64,000 nt of DNA from Thermoproteota archaeon (lineage in GTDB: Archaea > Thermoproteota > Thermoprotei_A > Sulfolobales > Desulfurococcaceae), in NCBI GenBank assembly GCA_030550615.1, contig JAUQPA010000001.1, forward strand, positions 16,031 to 80,030, read 5' to 3'. How positions within the stretch are numbered: the stretch's first letter is position 1; each line of letters starts with the position of its first letter. This document shows, one piece after another, positions 38,159-47,337 of the stretch. Below the pieces are notes generated by a model, which was not told where the DNA came from, searched no databases, and was given only the letters and a program-made list of their open reading frames with translations. The translations under genes were made by a program, and so were the position numbers.

Positions 38159-38829
38159 AGCCTCACGATCACCTCTGGCTCAAAATTCTTAAAAGAGTCA
38201 ACTACTAGTGAAGCACCATACTTTAACAAATCCCGGGCACGATAACCAATTGGAATAATGTCAAGTTCTAATGCCGCAGTTATCCCGGAGGGAGCATCAT
38301 CTACTGCCAGGTAGCAATCAGCTACTCCAACTCTCCTAACCCCGTTCTCGAAAACCCCTTTCTTAGTACTAGCTGAACCACTAACGTCAACATCAAAATA
38401 ATCAATAAGGCTTTTACTATTTACAGTAATAACCTTGCTTAACTCAGAAACATTCCTAGAGGCAGACGCTAAAACATGTATGAACTTTAACCTCTCCGAT
38501 AAGTATTTAGTTTTCTCAATAAAACCTAGTACATCGATGTTTATTGAATAAAGCCCCTGCATAATGAGTTCTTTGAATACTTTGTTTTTCTCTTCGGCAA
38601 ACCTTAATACGAACTGATTAGCATCTTCCTCGCGTAGACCTCGCAGTAGTCCATAATATTCTAATATAACTCGTGCCCCCTCTATTCTCGGTTTACCAGC
38701 TACATATTTATGATAAAATTCGCTTGTAAAATCCCTAATACCAAACTTTAATGCTGTTTTCCTCCAAGCCTCTTCATGCGGCGTGTTTACTACTACTCCA
38801 TCAAAATCCCATAGCATCGCGATTATCAA
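38137..38829 (-). CDS. Beta-phosphoglucomutase-like HAD protein
   Basis: About 230 residues: MLWDFDGVVVN with both catalytic aspartates, a helical cap containing RIEGARVILEYYGL, ASASRN, KKGVFENG and AVDDAPSGITAAL. Pairing with GH65 indicates conversion of beta-G1P to glucose-6-phosphate. TTG 38829 after GGTGG is preferred; ATG 38817 is possible. Confidence 0.87.
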   Translation of the reverse strand: MIIAMLWDFDGVVVNTPHEEAWRKTALKFGIRDFTSEFYHKYVAGKPRIEGARVILEYYGLLRGLREEDANQFVLRFAEEKNKVFKELIMQGLYSINIDVLGFIEKTKYLSERLKFIHVLASASRNVSELSKVITVNSKSLIDYFDVDVSGSASTKKGVFENGVRRVGVADCYLAVDDAPSGITAALELDIIPIGYRARDLLKYGASLVVDSFKNFEPEVIVRLCRQTSN

Positions 38830-38889
38830 TATACCACCCTCAAGTAGTATAATTATAAAATTCATGGGATTAAAATACTTTGGTACAAA

Positions 38890-38970
38890 TATATAGTTTT
38901 AAATACGGTAGGTGTGTATAAGAATAACTAAAAATTAACTGGAAAAGCTTATAAACTACTTGCAGGTAGT
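38890..38970. promoter_or_regulatory. Divergent promoter with palindromic operator candidate
   Basis: For the ABC operon, TTATAAA (38949-38955) is followed at once by ACTACTTGCAGGTAGT (38955-38970), a 16-bp palindrome with one mismatched pair, placed between TATA box and start site where a repressor would block initiation. For the minus-strand operon a TATTTAAAA box lies near 38898-38908 (read on the minus strand). TrmB is the natural candidate to bind the palindrome; this is inferred. Confidence 0.55.
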
Positions 38971-38991
38971 ATATTTCTGAAGGTGAATCCC

Positions 38992-40332
38992 ATGCCCTTG
39001 AACACAAGGATCATACTTGTTGTCGCAGTACTAACAATTATAGTTATTGGTCTACTAGCCTACACGTTATACACAACACAAAAACAAACACAACAACAGC
39101 AACAAATAGTGATAAGGTTCTCTGGGTGGGGTGCTGGAGAAACAGAAGTTAGAAACTATGAAAAAGCAATCGCGAGATTCACCGAAAAGTATCCTAATAT
39201 CATAGTTAAATACGAACCTATTTCCCAAATGTATCACGAGAACATATTATCATCTTTTCCAGCAGGTGCAGCCCCAGATGTTTTCTACGTTGATTCATCA
39301 TGGGCATCGATATTCATAGAACAAGGGGTTCTAAAACCCATTGATGACATAGAACAAAATATTACCTTACTGAAGGCTCAATACTACGAGTTCTTGCTGC
39401 AACCATTCATAGGATCCGATGGAAAACTATACGGTCTTCCAAAGGATTGGTCTATTCTATACTTAGCGTATAATAAACAATGTTTAGCACAAGCAGGACT
39501 AACAACTGTTCCAGGCGACTGGAGTGGTTTTCTCGCATCTCTTGAAATTGTAACTGACAAGACAGGGTTACCGGCTTTGGTGGATCACTACCACTGGAGG
39601 ACCTTTGTAACGATCGCATTATCCTATGGTGCCCCGTTCCCCGACTTCTCCTCTGAACAAAGTATTAAATCCTGGTTCAATAATGAAGCTGTTAAAAAAG
39701 CTCTCAGGGATTACATGGACCTTTACTTAAACGGATATGTTAGAAGAGTTGAAGCTGGTAAAGTACCTTACGTTGTTTTACCAAGAGATGTAGATTCAGG
39801 GTGGGGAGGTGAAGCTTTTGGCAAGCAAAAAGCATGCTTCACCTTGGAAGGAAGCTGGATGATACCTTTCATTAGAGACCAGTTTCCTAATTTCAAATTC
39901 GGTGAACAATGGGATATAGCAGTGTTGCCGCAAGGTCCAGCTGGAAGAATAACTCTAGCCTTCACTGTAATCCTCGGAATTAACAGTAGGTCGAGCCATG
40001 TAAACGAAGCCTATCAGTTCGCAAAATACATAGCTGGTAAAGAAGGACAAGAATTCCTTGTCGTTAAACTTGGACAAACATTACCTTCCGTAAAAGAATT
40101 GGCTAATCACACGGACTTATGGCCTGAGCACAGGAAAACACTAGAACAGTTAAGTAAATACGATGAAGTATACGTATGGCCCGTAATGAAGTCTAATAAA
40201 GCTGGCGTCATTATTTCAACAATCGATAACATACTTCAATCCTATGTTGCAAACATGAAAGAAACTAAAACCTATGACCTCAATAACCTCGTAAATGACT
40301 TGGTTAACGGCATAATAGCGGCCATTAAGTAA
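38992..40332 (+). CDS. Sugar ABC transporter substrate-binding protein
   Basis: About 446 residues. One N-terminal hydrophobic segment (about 5-25) followed by a Gln-rich linker (KQTQQQQQ) anchors the protein outside the membrane. The body is a family 1 solute-binding protein (RFSGWGAGETEV, APDVFYVDSSWA, GKLYGLPKDW, FTLEGSWM). ATG 38992 follows AGGTGA by five bases. It heads a four-gene operon; the ligand is probably the disaccharide cleaved by GH65. Confidence 0.9.
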   Translation: MPLNTRIILVVAVLTIIVIGLLAYTLYTTQKQTQQQQQIVIRFSGWGAGETEVRNYEKAIARFTEKYPNIIVKYEPISQMYHENILSSFPAGAAPDVFYVDSSWASIFIEQGVLKPIDDIEQNITLLKAQYYEFLLQPFIGSDGKLYGLPKDWSILYLAYNKQCLAQAGLTTVPGDWSGFLASLEIVTDKTGLPALVDHYHWRTFVTIALSYGAPFPDFSSEQSIKSWFNNEAVKKALRDYMDLYLNGYVRRVEAGKVPYVVLPRDVDSGWGGEAFGKQKACFTLEGSWMIPFIRDQFPNFKFGEQWDIAVLPQGPAGRITLAFTVILGINSRSSHVNEAYQFAKYIAGKEGQEFLVVKLGQTLPSVKELANHTDLWPEHRKTLEQLSKYDEVYVWPVMKSNKAGVIISTIDNILQSYVANMKETKTYDLNNLVNDLVNGIIAAIK

Positions 40333-40354
40333 TATTAACAAGGGGTGTATCCCC

Positions 40355-41308
40355 GTGAGAAATAGGAAGAATTTTTCTTTCTACTCCTTTTTCACTTGTA
40401 AAAAGAAATATGAATTCATAGAAGGAATGCTCCTCATTCTTCCAGCTATAACAGTTTTATTTATTTTTGGCTATTTTTCTTTCATATATGCTTTCTATCT
40501 AAGCTTTTTGAAATGGAATTATATAACTGATCCGGTTTTCGTAGGAATAGAGAATTACGTTAGAGCTATTGATGAACTTGTTAAAGGCATAAGTGGTGCA
40601 CCATGGTATGAAGTACCCTTTTTCATGGGAATAAGAAACACCTTAATTTATACTATAATAGTTGTACCAATTCAGACAATGCTCGCAATAGTTTTAGCAG
40701 CTATAGTTTCTTCTAGGATAAAGGGTTCATCGGTGTTCATGACTTCATATTTGCTGCCCGGCTTTACATGTAGCGTAATAATAGCGTTGATATTTATATA
40801 TTTCTTTGGTCAACGAGGATTCATAAACTATCTACTAAATCAAATCATGCCGGGATTCGGTTATCCTGATTGGCTCTACTCTAAAAACCTGGTTATACCG
40901 GCAATGGCTATTGTCGCTATTTGGGGGACATCGAGTAACTTAGCAATATTATTTATAGCTTCAATGCAAGCTGTTCCAAGAGATATAATAGAGCAAGCAA
41001 GGCTAGATGGCGCTGGCCCCATACGAAGATTCATACATGTGATACTTCCAATGATTAAGCCAACAATCGTATACGCTATCATTGTAGGAATGATTGGTGC
41101 ATTACAAATGTTTGATTTATCCTTCGTGATGGCGGGTCCACAAGGCGGGGTAGAATATTCAGGTATGACCGTTGTTTTAGATATATATAGAACAGCTTTT
41201 CTACAGTTGAATCCGGGTTACGCATCAGCTAAGGCAGTTTTATTCTTTGTGTTAATGTATATCCCCACTTTGATATTCCTACGTAAGCACGGAGGTGGAT
41301 TGAAGTGA
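40355..41308 (+). CDS. Sugar ABC transporter permease (MalF-like)
   Basis: A 317-residue permease with six membrane segments and the EAA loop EQARLDGAGPIRRFIHVILP that docks on the ATPase. The N-terminus is somewhat extended and basic. GTG 40355 follows AGGGGTG. It overlaps the next permease gene by four bases (GTGA). Confidence 0.9.
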   Translation: MRNRKNFSFYSFFTCKKKYEFIEGMLLILPAITVLFIFGYFSFIYAFYLSFLKWNYITDPVFVGIENYVRAIDELVKGISGAPWYEVPFFMGIRNTLIYTIIVVPIQTMLAIVLAAIVSSRIKGSSVFMTSYLLPGFTCSVIIALIFIYFFGQRGFINYLLNQIMPGFGYPDWLYSKNLVIPAMAIVAIWGTSSNLAILFIASMQAVPRDIIEQARLDGAGPIRRFIHVILPMIKPTIVYAIIVGMIGALQMFDLSFVMAGPQGGVEYSGMTVVLDIYRTAFLQLNPGYASAKAVLFFVLMYIPTLIFLRKHGGGLK

Positions 41309-42132
41309 AAACACGAAGGTTCTATGCATTAATAACGTTTATGCTCGGAACGCTGTTTCTCCTTGTCTATACATTGCCTTTCATAAGATCTCTCATAGTG
41401 TCGTTTATGACGTGGGATCAAGCCTCCAAAATACCACCAGATTGGATTCCCAACCCCTTTACGCTTGAAAACTATATGAAATTATTCAGAATAGAGCTTT
41501 TGCCAAGATGGGTAATGAACACTGTGTTGTATGGTCTAGCTATTTCTCTGTCAAATGTTTTCCTAGGATTAATGGCTGGTTATTCATTTGCATTACTAAA
41601 ATACCCCGGTAGAGACATCTTTTTTAACGCAATATTGGCACTAATGATGCTTCCAATGTTTGTAACTATGGTTCCACTATACGTGATACTTGTTTACTTT
41701 AAGTTGATTGATAATTTAGTAGCATTACCAATTCTCGGGCTAGTGAGCGTTAACACTGTTTTCATGGCTAGGCAGTATTTTCTATCACTACCAAGAGAGT
41801 ATTTCGAGGCGGCTAAACTTGATGGTGCATCCCGTGTAAGGATATTCTTCGAGATAGCATTACCCATGGCTAAACCACTTATATTAGCTATAATCGTATA
41901 CCAATTCCTAGGAGCTTGGAACGCGTTCTTTCTCCCAGTTATTGTTTTGAAGAGCCCGGAAAACTATGTTTACGCTCAAGGATTAAACTATGCTTTCTCT
42001 AGGACATGGTACGTAGAGTATACGCCTATCATAGCAGGCACTATAATAGGTTCAATACCCACTCTCGTCTTCTTCGTATTGTTTAGGAGGCTTTTGATCG
42101 GTGGAATAGTTATAAGAAGTTATCGTAGGTGA
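41305..42132 (+). CDS. Sugar ABC transporter permease (MalG-like)
   Basis: A 275-residue permease with six membrane segments; the EAA loop is EAAKLDGASRVRIFFEIALP. GTG 41305 follows GAGGTGG. It forms the heterodimeric channel with the preceding permease. Confidence 0.9.
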   Translation: MKTRRFYALITFMLGTLFLLVYTLPFIRSLIVSFMTWDQASKIPPDWIPNPFTLENYMKLFRIELLPRWVMNTVLYGLAISLSNVFLGLMAGYSFALLKYPGRDIFFNAILALMMLPMFVTMVPLYVILVYFKLIDNLVALPILGLVSVNTVFMARQYFLSLPREYFEAAKLDGASRVRIFFEIALPMAKPLILAIIVYQFLGAWNAFFLPVIVLKSPENYVYAQGLNYAFSRTWYVEYTPIIAGTIIGSIPTLVFFVLFRRLLIGGIVIRSYRR

Positions 42133-42137
42133 AAAAC

Positions 42138-43238
42138 ATGGCTTTTCTAAGATTAGTTAATGTTACGAAGAAGTACGGTAATCACATCGCAGTGAACAAG
42201 GTAAATCTCGAAGTCGAGAAAGGAGAATTTATCGTAATCCTAGGTCCAAGTGGATCAGGCAAATCGACGTTACTTAGATTAATAGCGGGCCTCGAAGACC
42301 CCGACGAAGGTGAAATATTTCTAGATAATGTTAAAATAAATGACATAGATCCCAAGGATAGAGATATAGCCATGGTGTTTCAATCCTATGCCGTATACCC
42401 CCATATGACAGTGTATCAGAACATCGAGTTTCCTCTTAGAATGAGGAAAATACCAGAACATGAAAGAAGAGTAAAGGTCAACGAAGTAGCTAAGCTACTT
42501 GGAATAACCCATTTACTAGATAAAAAAGCATGGCAGTTGTCAGGAGGAGAGCAGCAACGAGTAGCACTTGCAAGAGCGTTAGTTAGAAATCCCAAATTAT
42601 TCCTACTCGATGAACCTTTGAGCAACCTCGATGCAAAACTGAGGATTAGATTAAGATTTGAATTAAGAAAATTACTGCATGATGAATTAAGAATAACAAC
42701 AATACATGTAACTCACGACCAGGTAGAAGCTATGACTATGGCAGACAGGATAGCTATAATGAACGATGGAAAAATAATCCAAGTAGGAACACCGCATGAA
42801 GTTTATAATCAGCCGAGAAACACTTTTATTGCAACTTTCATAGGCTCGCCGCCTATGAATATTCTACAGGGGAAACTCGAGCAGCAGCATGTGATAACAT
42901 TGCAGAACATGACTGTAAGAACCAAGAAACCATTAGATATCCTTGGAGAAGTACTAGTTGGGATTAGACCACAACACTTAGAGCTTAGAGCACAGAGTCC
43001 AGGAATAAAAGGCAAAATCATCAGCTACGAGAACCTGGGTGAGGAACTCATAGTTCATGTTGACACGCAAATAGGCGAACTCCAAGTCGTTATACCAGTT
43101 AAGGATTTAAGCGAATACGTTATTGGACAAGAGGTATTTGTCAAACCAAGGGGGCCACTATACTTATTCAACGAGTCCTCGGGTGAAATTATGCAGATAT
43201 TAGAACCAGGAGCATACGAGGTAAATCAGCGCAGTTGA
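42138..43238 (+). CDS. Sugar ABC transporter ATPase (MalK/MsmX-like)
   Basis: A 366-residue ATPase with Walker A GPSGSGKST, Q-loop VFQSYAVYPHM, signature LSGGEQQR, Walker B LFLLDEPLSNLD, and a C-terminal regulatory TOBE/OB domain (about 240-366). ATG 42138 follows AGGTGA by five bases. This completes the importer. Confidence 0.93.
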   Translation: MAFLRLVNVTKKYGNHIAVNKVNLEVEKGEFIVILGPSGSGKSTLLRLIAGLEDPDEGEIFLDNVKINDIDPKDRDIAMVFQSYAVYPHMTVYQNIEFPLRMRKIPEHERRVKVNEVAKLLGITHLLDKKAWQLSGGEQQRVALARALVRNPKLFLLDEPLSNLDAKLRIRLRFELRKLLHDELRITTIHVTHDQVEAMTMADRIAIMNDGKIIQVGTPHEVYNQPRNTFIATFIGSPPMNILQGKLEQQHVITLQNMTVRTKKPLDILGEVLVGIRPQHLELRAQSPGIKGKIISYENLGEELIVHVDTQIGELQVVIPVKDLSEYVIGQEVFVKPRGPLYLFNESSGEIMQILEPGAYEVNQRS

Positions 43239-43277
43239 AAAACCCAGGGGAAACTACATATTAAGATTGTTCTTCAC

Positions 43278-44144
43278 CTAGGAACACTTACATATCCTAT
43301 ACCTTGAAGCGTAGAAAGGTAAACCAACAAATACAACAAGGCCCATGAGGAAGAATAAGACCGCTCTTGAAAATGGATTAATGAATTCCGTTGAGTAGTG
43401 TAATGCTATGAGTGAAAACGATGAAACAATAAAGCAAGCAACTCTTGATCGAACGCTAATGAACTTCAATGAATCTAAGTACTTATTGAACGCGATTAAT
43501 GATAATAATAGTGAGGAAGTTAAACCTAGCAATGCAGTTACAGCTTCATGTTCAATGTTTAAAACTAGTAGATTATAAGCCCCAATTAAAATCGCGGACG
43601 CTAGTAATGCAACTAAATACTGTTTTCTACCAGTAGCAAACCCCTTAGTTGAGTAATAGGATAAAATAGCTGATGTAACACCGAATAATAATCCACCAAT
43701 TACATCAATTGGATAATGCGCCCTAAGGTAGATTCTACTAAGAGAAACACCCGTGATCACAACGAGAGAAAGTAATGTTAAACTACTTCTCTTAGCCCCC
43801 ATGGATATAGCGAGCCAAAAAGACGAAGAAACCTGCGCGTGGCCGCTTGGGAACCCGGGACCCGTTGCTTCAACCAGTGGATTAAGCGGCCTAGGAGTAT
43901 TAAACATATATTTCAGAAAAACATTTAGTGAACCAGATACGAGAACGGATGTCAAAACAGAAACACTAGTGGTGAAATCACCTGCAAAGTAGTAAACAAG
44001 TACTCCTAGTACAAGGTAAATCTCCTCGTTGCCAAGCCTAGTGAGAAGAACCCAGTAGCCGGCTTCACCCGTGGAAAAAGCCAGTGCTATAATAAATGCT
44101 ATTACCAATGCCGCCGCGATGATCAATACATCTAATTTAGACAA
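43278..44144 (-). CDS. PAP2-family membrane phosphatase
   Basis: A 288-residue protein with about eight membrane helices and the three acid-phosphatase motifs: KYMFNTPRP, PSGHA and SRIYLRAHYPIDV. It may dephosphorylate an isoprenoid pyrophosphate or phospholipid. It is convergent with the sugar transport operon. Confidence 0.87.
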   Translation of the reverse strand: MSKLDVLIIAAALVIAFIIALAFSTGEAGYWVLLTRLGNEEIYLVLGVLVYYFAGDFTTSVSVLTSVLVSGSLNVFLKYMFNTPRPLNPLVEATGPGFPSGHAQVSSSFWLAISMGAKRSSLTLLSLVVITGVSLSRIYLRAHYPIDVIGGLLFGVTSAILSYYSTKGFATGRKQYLVALLASAILIGAYNLLVLNIEHEAVTALLGLTSSLLLSLIAFNKYLDSLKFISVRSRVACFIVSSFSLIALHYSTEFINPFSRAVLFFLMGLVVFVGLPFYASRYRICKCS

Positions 44145-44190
44145 CTTCTATGCACCTGGCTATAGAGAATATAATTCCCAGTAAAAATAT

Positions 44191-44263
44191 ATTAGTTTCG
44201 ATGATGAAACGACGGTAGGCAGACTAATGAAGAACGTTACCCCTATCTGATGAATACACTAAT
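44191..44263 (+). ncRNA. Candidate C/D box sRNA
   Basis: C box ATGATGA (44201-44207), 12-nt guide (44208-44219), D'-like CAGA (44220-44223), 3-nt spacer, C' box ATGAAGA (44227-44233), 13-nt guide (44234-44246), D box CTGA (44247-44250). ATTAGT (44191-44196) and ACTAAT (44258-44263) form a terminal stem. The D guide is complementary over 9 nt to 16S 29110-29118, which would place methylation at G29111. The D' guide has an 8-nt match to 23S 33613-33620. The D' box is imperfect. Confidence 0.65.
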
Positions 44264-44323
44264 TAAAAACAACCTAGCAACTACTGAAGTAGCTAAATAA
44301 ACATGGAGATTATTGAAAACCCA

Positions 44324-44572
44324 TTACTCCTCAAGCTTCAACACACTAATAGCTGATACAGGGCAAACACCAGCAGCATTCATAGCACACTCATAAAGCT
44401 CCGGGGGTATAATTCCGATAGATAAATGCTCATCGGTTTCAACACTATACTTCTCGGTAACACGGTTTTTACCATTATCATTTCCCAGCTCAAATAATTC
44501 AGGGCAAGTAACAGGTGCAGCTCCACATGAAATACAAACATCTCTATTAACTACAACGCGGTATTTTACCAA
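44324..44572 (-). CDS. Single-cluster ferredoxin, probably [3Fe-4S]
   Basis: An 82-residue ferredoxin. The first motif is CISCGAAPVTCP: cysteines 13, 16 and 23 are kept, but the third ligand position (19) is alanine, which favours a [3Fe-4S] cluster. The last ligand is in GVCPVSAI near the C-terminus. An insert of charged residues lies between. It stands alone; its redox partner is not obvious. Confidence 0.87.
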   Translation of the reverse strand: MVKYRVVVNRDVCISCGAAPVTCPELFELGNDNGKNRVTEKYSVETDEHLSIGIIPPELYECAMNAAGVCPVSAISVLKLEE

Positions 44573-44909
44573 ATAATGCCCCCTCTTTTTATTATTTGAA
44601 TAGCTTAATAATCTATTAAACCTTGTATTTACTGAAAATTCGATGAATAGGAGAATAAATGTCGTTATCTCAGTATTCCGCGTGAACTAATATTTCATTC
44701 GCATATAAACATGGAACATAAACTACTACATTACAAGTAAAAGTTCTTTAAACATTGTTAAGCAAAACAGTAGTATATGAGATGAAAACGAACATATGTG
44801 ATTTTAACTGTTTTAACCCAGGACATATAATATAGTACGAGTCAGAAACATTTATACTCATAATGTTTATAAATACGAAAATATATATATAATGAGACTG
44901 GTGTATTAT
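44573..44909. other. Intergenic stretch: promoter of the cstA pair
   Basis: About 340 bases, AT-rich, with no open frame I can support. TTTATAAA (44866-44873) followed by a run of AT repeats is a good TATA box for the small membrane protein/CstA operon, with transcription starting only about 10-15 bases before the ATG. Confidence 0.5.
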
Positions 44910-45140
44910 ATGCAATTTAAGAAAATTGCAGGAATGATTATTACAGCGATCTCTGTAGCTATATTGCTATACGCATTTATTGCAACAGGTGGGGTAGTAA
45001 GTGGAATCTATGCAACTTCAGCAGCAATAGCAGGTTTTATTCTAGTACTACTCGGCCCTTGGCTATGGCTCGGGGATGTACCTGTTGCTATAAGGAAATT
45101 TATTGAAGCAAAAACAGGTGCGAAGGTTGAATCTAAATAG
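44910..45140 (+). CDS. Small two-TM protein encoded before cstA
   Basis: A 76-residue protein with two hydrophobic segments (about 7-27 and 32-55) and a basic C-terminal tail. GGTG precedes ATG 44910. It lies 8 bases before cstA, so it is likely a small partner or regulator of the transporter. No known family is recognised. Confidence 0.65.
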   Translation: MQFKKIAGMIITAISVAILLYAFIATGGVVSGIYATSAAIAGFILVLLGPWLWLGDVPVAIRKFIEAKTGAKVESK

Positions 45141-45148
45141 GTGATATC

Positions 45149-46975
45149 ATGTATCCAATAGTTGTATTATTTGTAGTTCTCCTCATATATGCGCTGGCGT
45201 ATATATTCTACGGTGCAAAATTACTAGAAAAACGCGTGGTAAAAGCAGATGCATCAAGGCCTACTCCAGCTATTTCTAAATTTGACGGCGTAGACTATGT
45301 TCCAGCTAATAAGTATGTTCTATACGGGCACCACTTTGCATCAATAGCTGGTGCAGGGCCTATAACCGGCCCCGCTCTTGCTTTGAACTGGGGATGGGGG
45401 TTACCATTAATATGGGTTTTATTCGGCAATGTATTCATTGGTGCTGTACACGATTATCTCGCGATAATGTCCAGCGTTAGACATGGTGGAGTATCGGTAA
45501 TGACTATTTCCGAATCCACTATGGGGAGAAAAGCAAGATATGTTTTCCTAGCTTATTCATGGTTTGCTCTAGTGCTGGTTCTAGCGGCATTTCTCAGCGT
45601 TTGCTCATCAACCTTCGTGAGCACTCCCTCGGCAGCTACGGTAGCAGTATTTTTCATGCCACTAGCTCTCTTATTTGGAATCATGGTATACAGAACAGGA
45701 ATAAATGTTAAGGTAGCTACTCTAATAGCACTAGCGCTAGAAGTAGTTATGCTTATAATGAGCTATAATACAAAACTAATTTTACCCTATGAATCATGGG
45801 TTGTTGTGTTAACGATTTATGGATTCCTAGCAGCATCACTACCTGTTTGGTACCTGCTACAACCTAGAGACTACTTGAATGCATACCTCCTATGGGGATT
45901 CGTAGTGCTCGCCCTATTGGTACCTCTAGCAATACCTTTAATAGGGTTAACAGGGCCTCTCATAATAAGTTTCGTTGCTAAAGGAACCACCATAGGAGCT
46001 ATTAGCGGAACAGCCCCAGCCAACTGGGATATAGCCTGGTTCTGGCCGACCGTTCCCTTGACCATAGCCTGCGGAGCATTATCAGGTTTCCACTCCCTCG
46101 TAGGTTCAGGTACTACGTCGAAGCAATTAGCTAATGAACTCGACGCGCTTCTAGTTGGATACGGTGGAATGCTGACAGAAGGTGCTGTTTCATCTCTAGC
46201 TGTAATATTACCGGCTGCAATAGTTTGGGATTTCTCAGCATTCGCGGCCAACGCAGGATTAACCACGGATATGATAGTAAAAGCTGGAATAAACATCACG
46301 GCAACACCCAATATATTAAAACTAGGAGGTATACCAAGGTTCACTACTTCCTATGGCTTAGTTCAAGCCTTGATGTGGTCGAAAATCGCGGGACTAGAAA
46401 ACTTCACAGTATTATACAAGGGGTTCTCGACGTTCGCGGCATGGGCTCTCTCGGCATTCGTATTAACTACTTTAGATACCGCGAATAGATTAGCGAGGTT
46501 TGCATGGGTTGAAATGTTCGACTGGGTGAAGAGTAGAAGCATTAGTTTACACAAGGTTATAACAAACAGGTGGTTTGCATCCCTAGTGCCAATTCTGCTG
46601 GGTGCAGTAATGGCATTTCCACAAATACCAGATCCCTTAAATCCAGGTAAAAACATCTATGCGTACCAAGTTGTATGGCCAGCCTTCGCTGGGACAAATC
46701 AACTTCTCGCTGCCATAGCACTCTTAACTGAGGCGCTATGGGTATACGCTGTTCTAAAAGTACGTGGATGGATAAGCTACTTGATAATGATTCCGGCTAC
46801 ATTCCTTTGGTTAACCGTAACAGCAGCTCTCTTCGTATGGCTAATATACATTGTTCCATATCTACCTGTTCTTTACATTGCAACAACAGGTCTTATTGTT
46901 GGTATATCACTAGCGCTCGACATAATATTGATCTCGCTATTCGTAAGCTCTCTTAGACACGCATCAAAAATATAG
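45149..46975 (+). CDS. cstA: CstA-family transporter (carbon starvation protein A)
   Basis: A 608-residue protein with about 16 membrane helices. GHHFASIAGAGPITGPALA and the following GNVFIGAVHDYLAIM are signatures of CstA, known in bacteria to import pyruvate or peptides. It is shorter than the enteric CstA of about 700 residues. In a peptide-fermenting archaeon either substrate makes sense; the sequence does not decide. Confidence 0.92.
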   Translation: MYPIVVLFVVLLIYALAYIFYGAKLLEKRVVKADASRPTPAISKFDGVDYVPANKYVLYGHHFASIAGAGPITGPALALNWGWGLPLIWVLFGNVFIGAVHDYLAIMSSVRHGGVSVMTISESTMGRKARYVFLAYSWFALVLVLAAFLSVCSSTFVSTPSAATVAVFFMPLALLFGIMVYRTGINVKVATLIALALEVVMLIMSYNTKLILPYESWVVVLTIYGFLAASLPVWYLLQPRDYLNAYLLWGFVVLALLVPLAIPLIGLTGPLIISFVAKGTTIGAISGTAPANWDIAWFWPTVPLTIACGALSGFHSLVGSGTTSKQLANELDALLVGYGGMLTEGAVSSLAVILPAAIVWDFSAFAANAGLTTDMIVKAGINITATPNILKLGGIPRFTTSYGLVQALMWSKIAGLENFTVLYKGFSTFAAWALSAFVLTTLDTANRLARFAWVEMFDWVKSRSISLHKVITNRWFASLVPILLGAVMAFPQIPDPLNPGKNIYAYQVVWPAFAGTNQLLAAIALLTEALWVYAVLKVRGWISYLIMIPATFLWLTVTAALFVWLIYIVPYLPVLYIATTGLIVGISLALDIILISLFVSSLRHASKI

Positions 46976-47040
46976 CTATTATATTTTTATCAATTTTCGA
47001 TTTTTATTCTCTGAATTCACATCATTTAGTGGTGTATTGA

Positions 47041-47337
47041 ATGCTTCTCAATAAGATACGTTCTCTTCTAAGTGAATTCGTATTGTTCATAAAGGGGCTT
47101 AATCAAGCAATACTTGAGCAAAGTGTTGAGGCCCTGGAAGCCGAGTACATGGAGTTAGAGAACGCTTTCTTAACTATTCTATTTGGATCACTAATAGGGA
47201 TAAAAACTACTCCAGCTCTATTGAGTCTCGAAATCCTGCACGCAGTTAAGGAAGAGATCGGTACCCTTGAATCCAGGGGGATAAAAGGAGAAGATGTTTT
47301 AGGAGATTTAATGGCATCGCTGGGAGGAGAATGGTAG
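47041..47337 (+). CDS. Small helical protein encoded before the ArsA-like ATPase
   Basis: A 98-residue, mostly helical protein with a hydrophobic central helix (FLTILFGSLIGI) and an acidic C-terminal half. No family is recognised. Its stop overlaps the start of the ATPase gene, pointing to coupled expression. It could be a substrate adaptor or a regulator of the ATPase. Confidence 0.6.
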   Translation: MLLNKIRSLLSEFVLFIKGLNQAILEQSVEALEAEYMELENAFLTILFGSLIGIKTTPALLSLEILHAVKEEIGTLESRGIKGEDVLGDLMASLGGEW

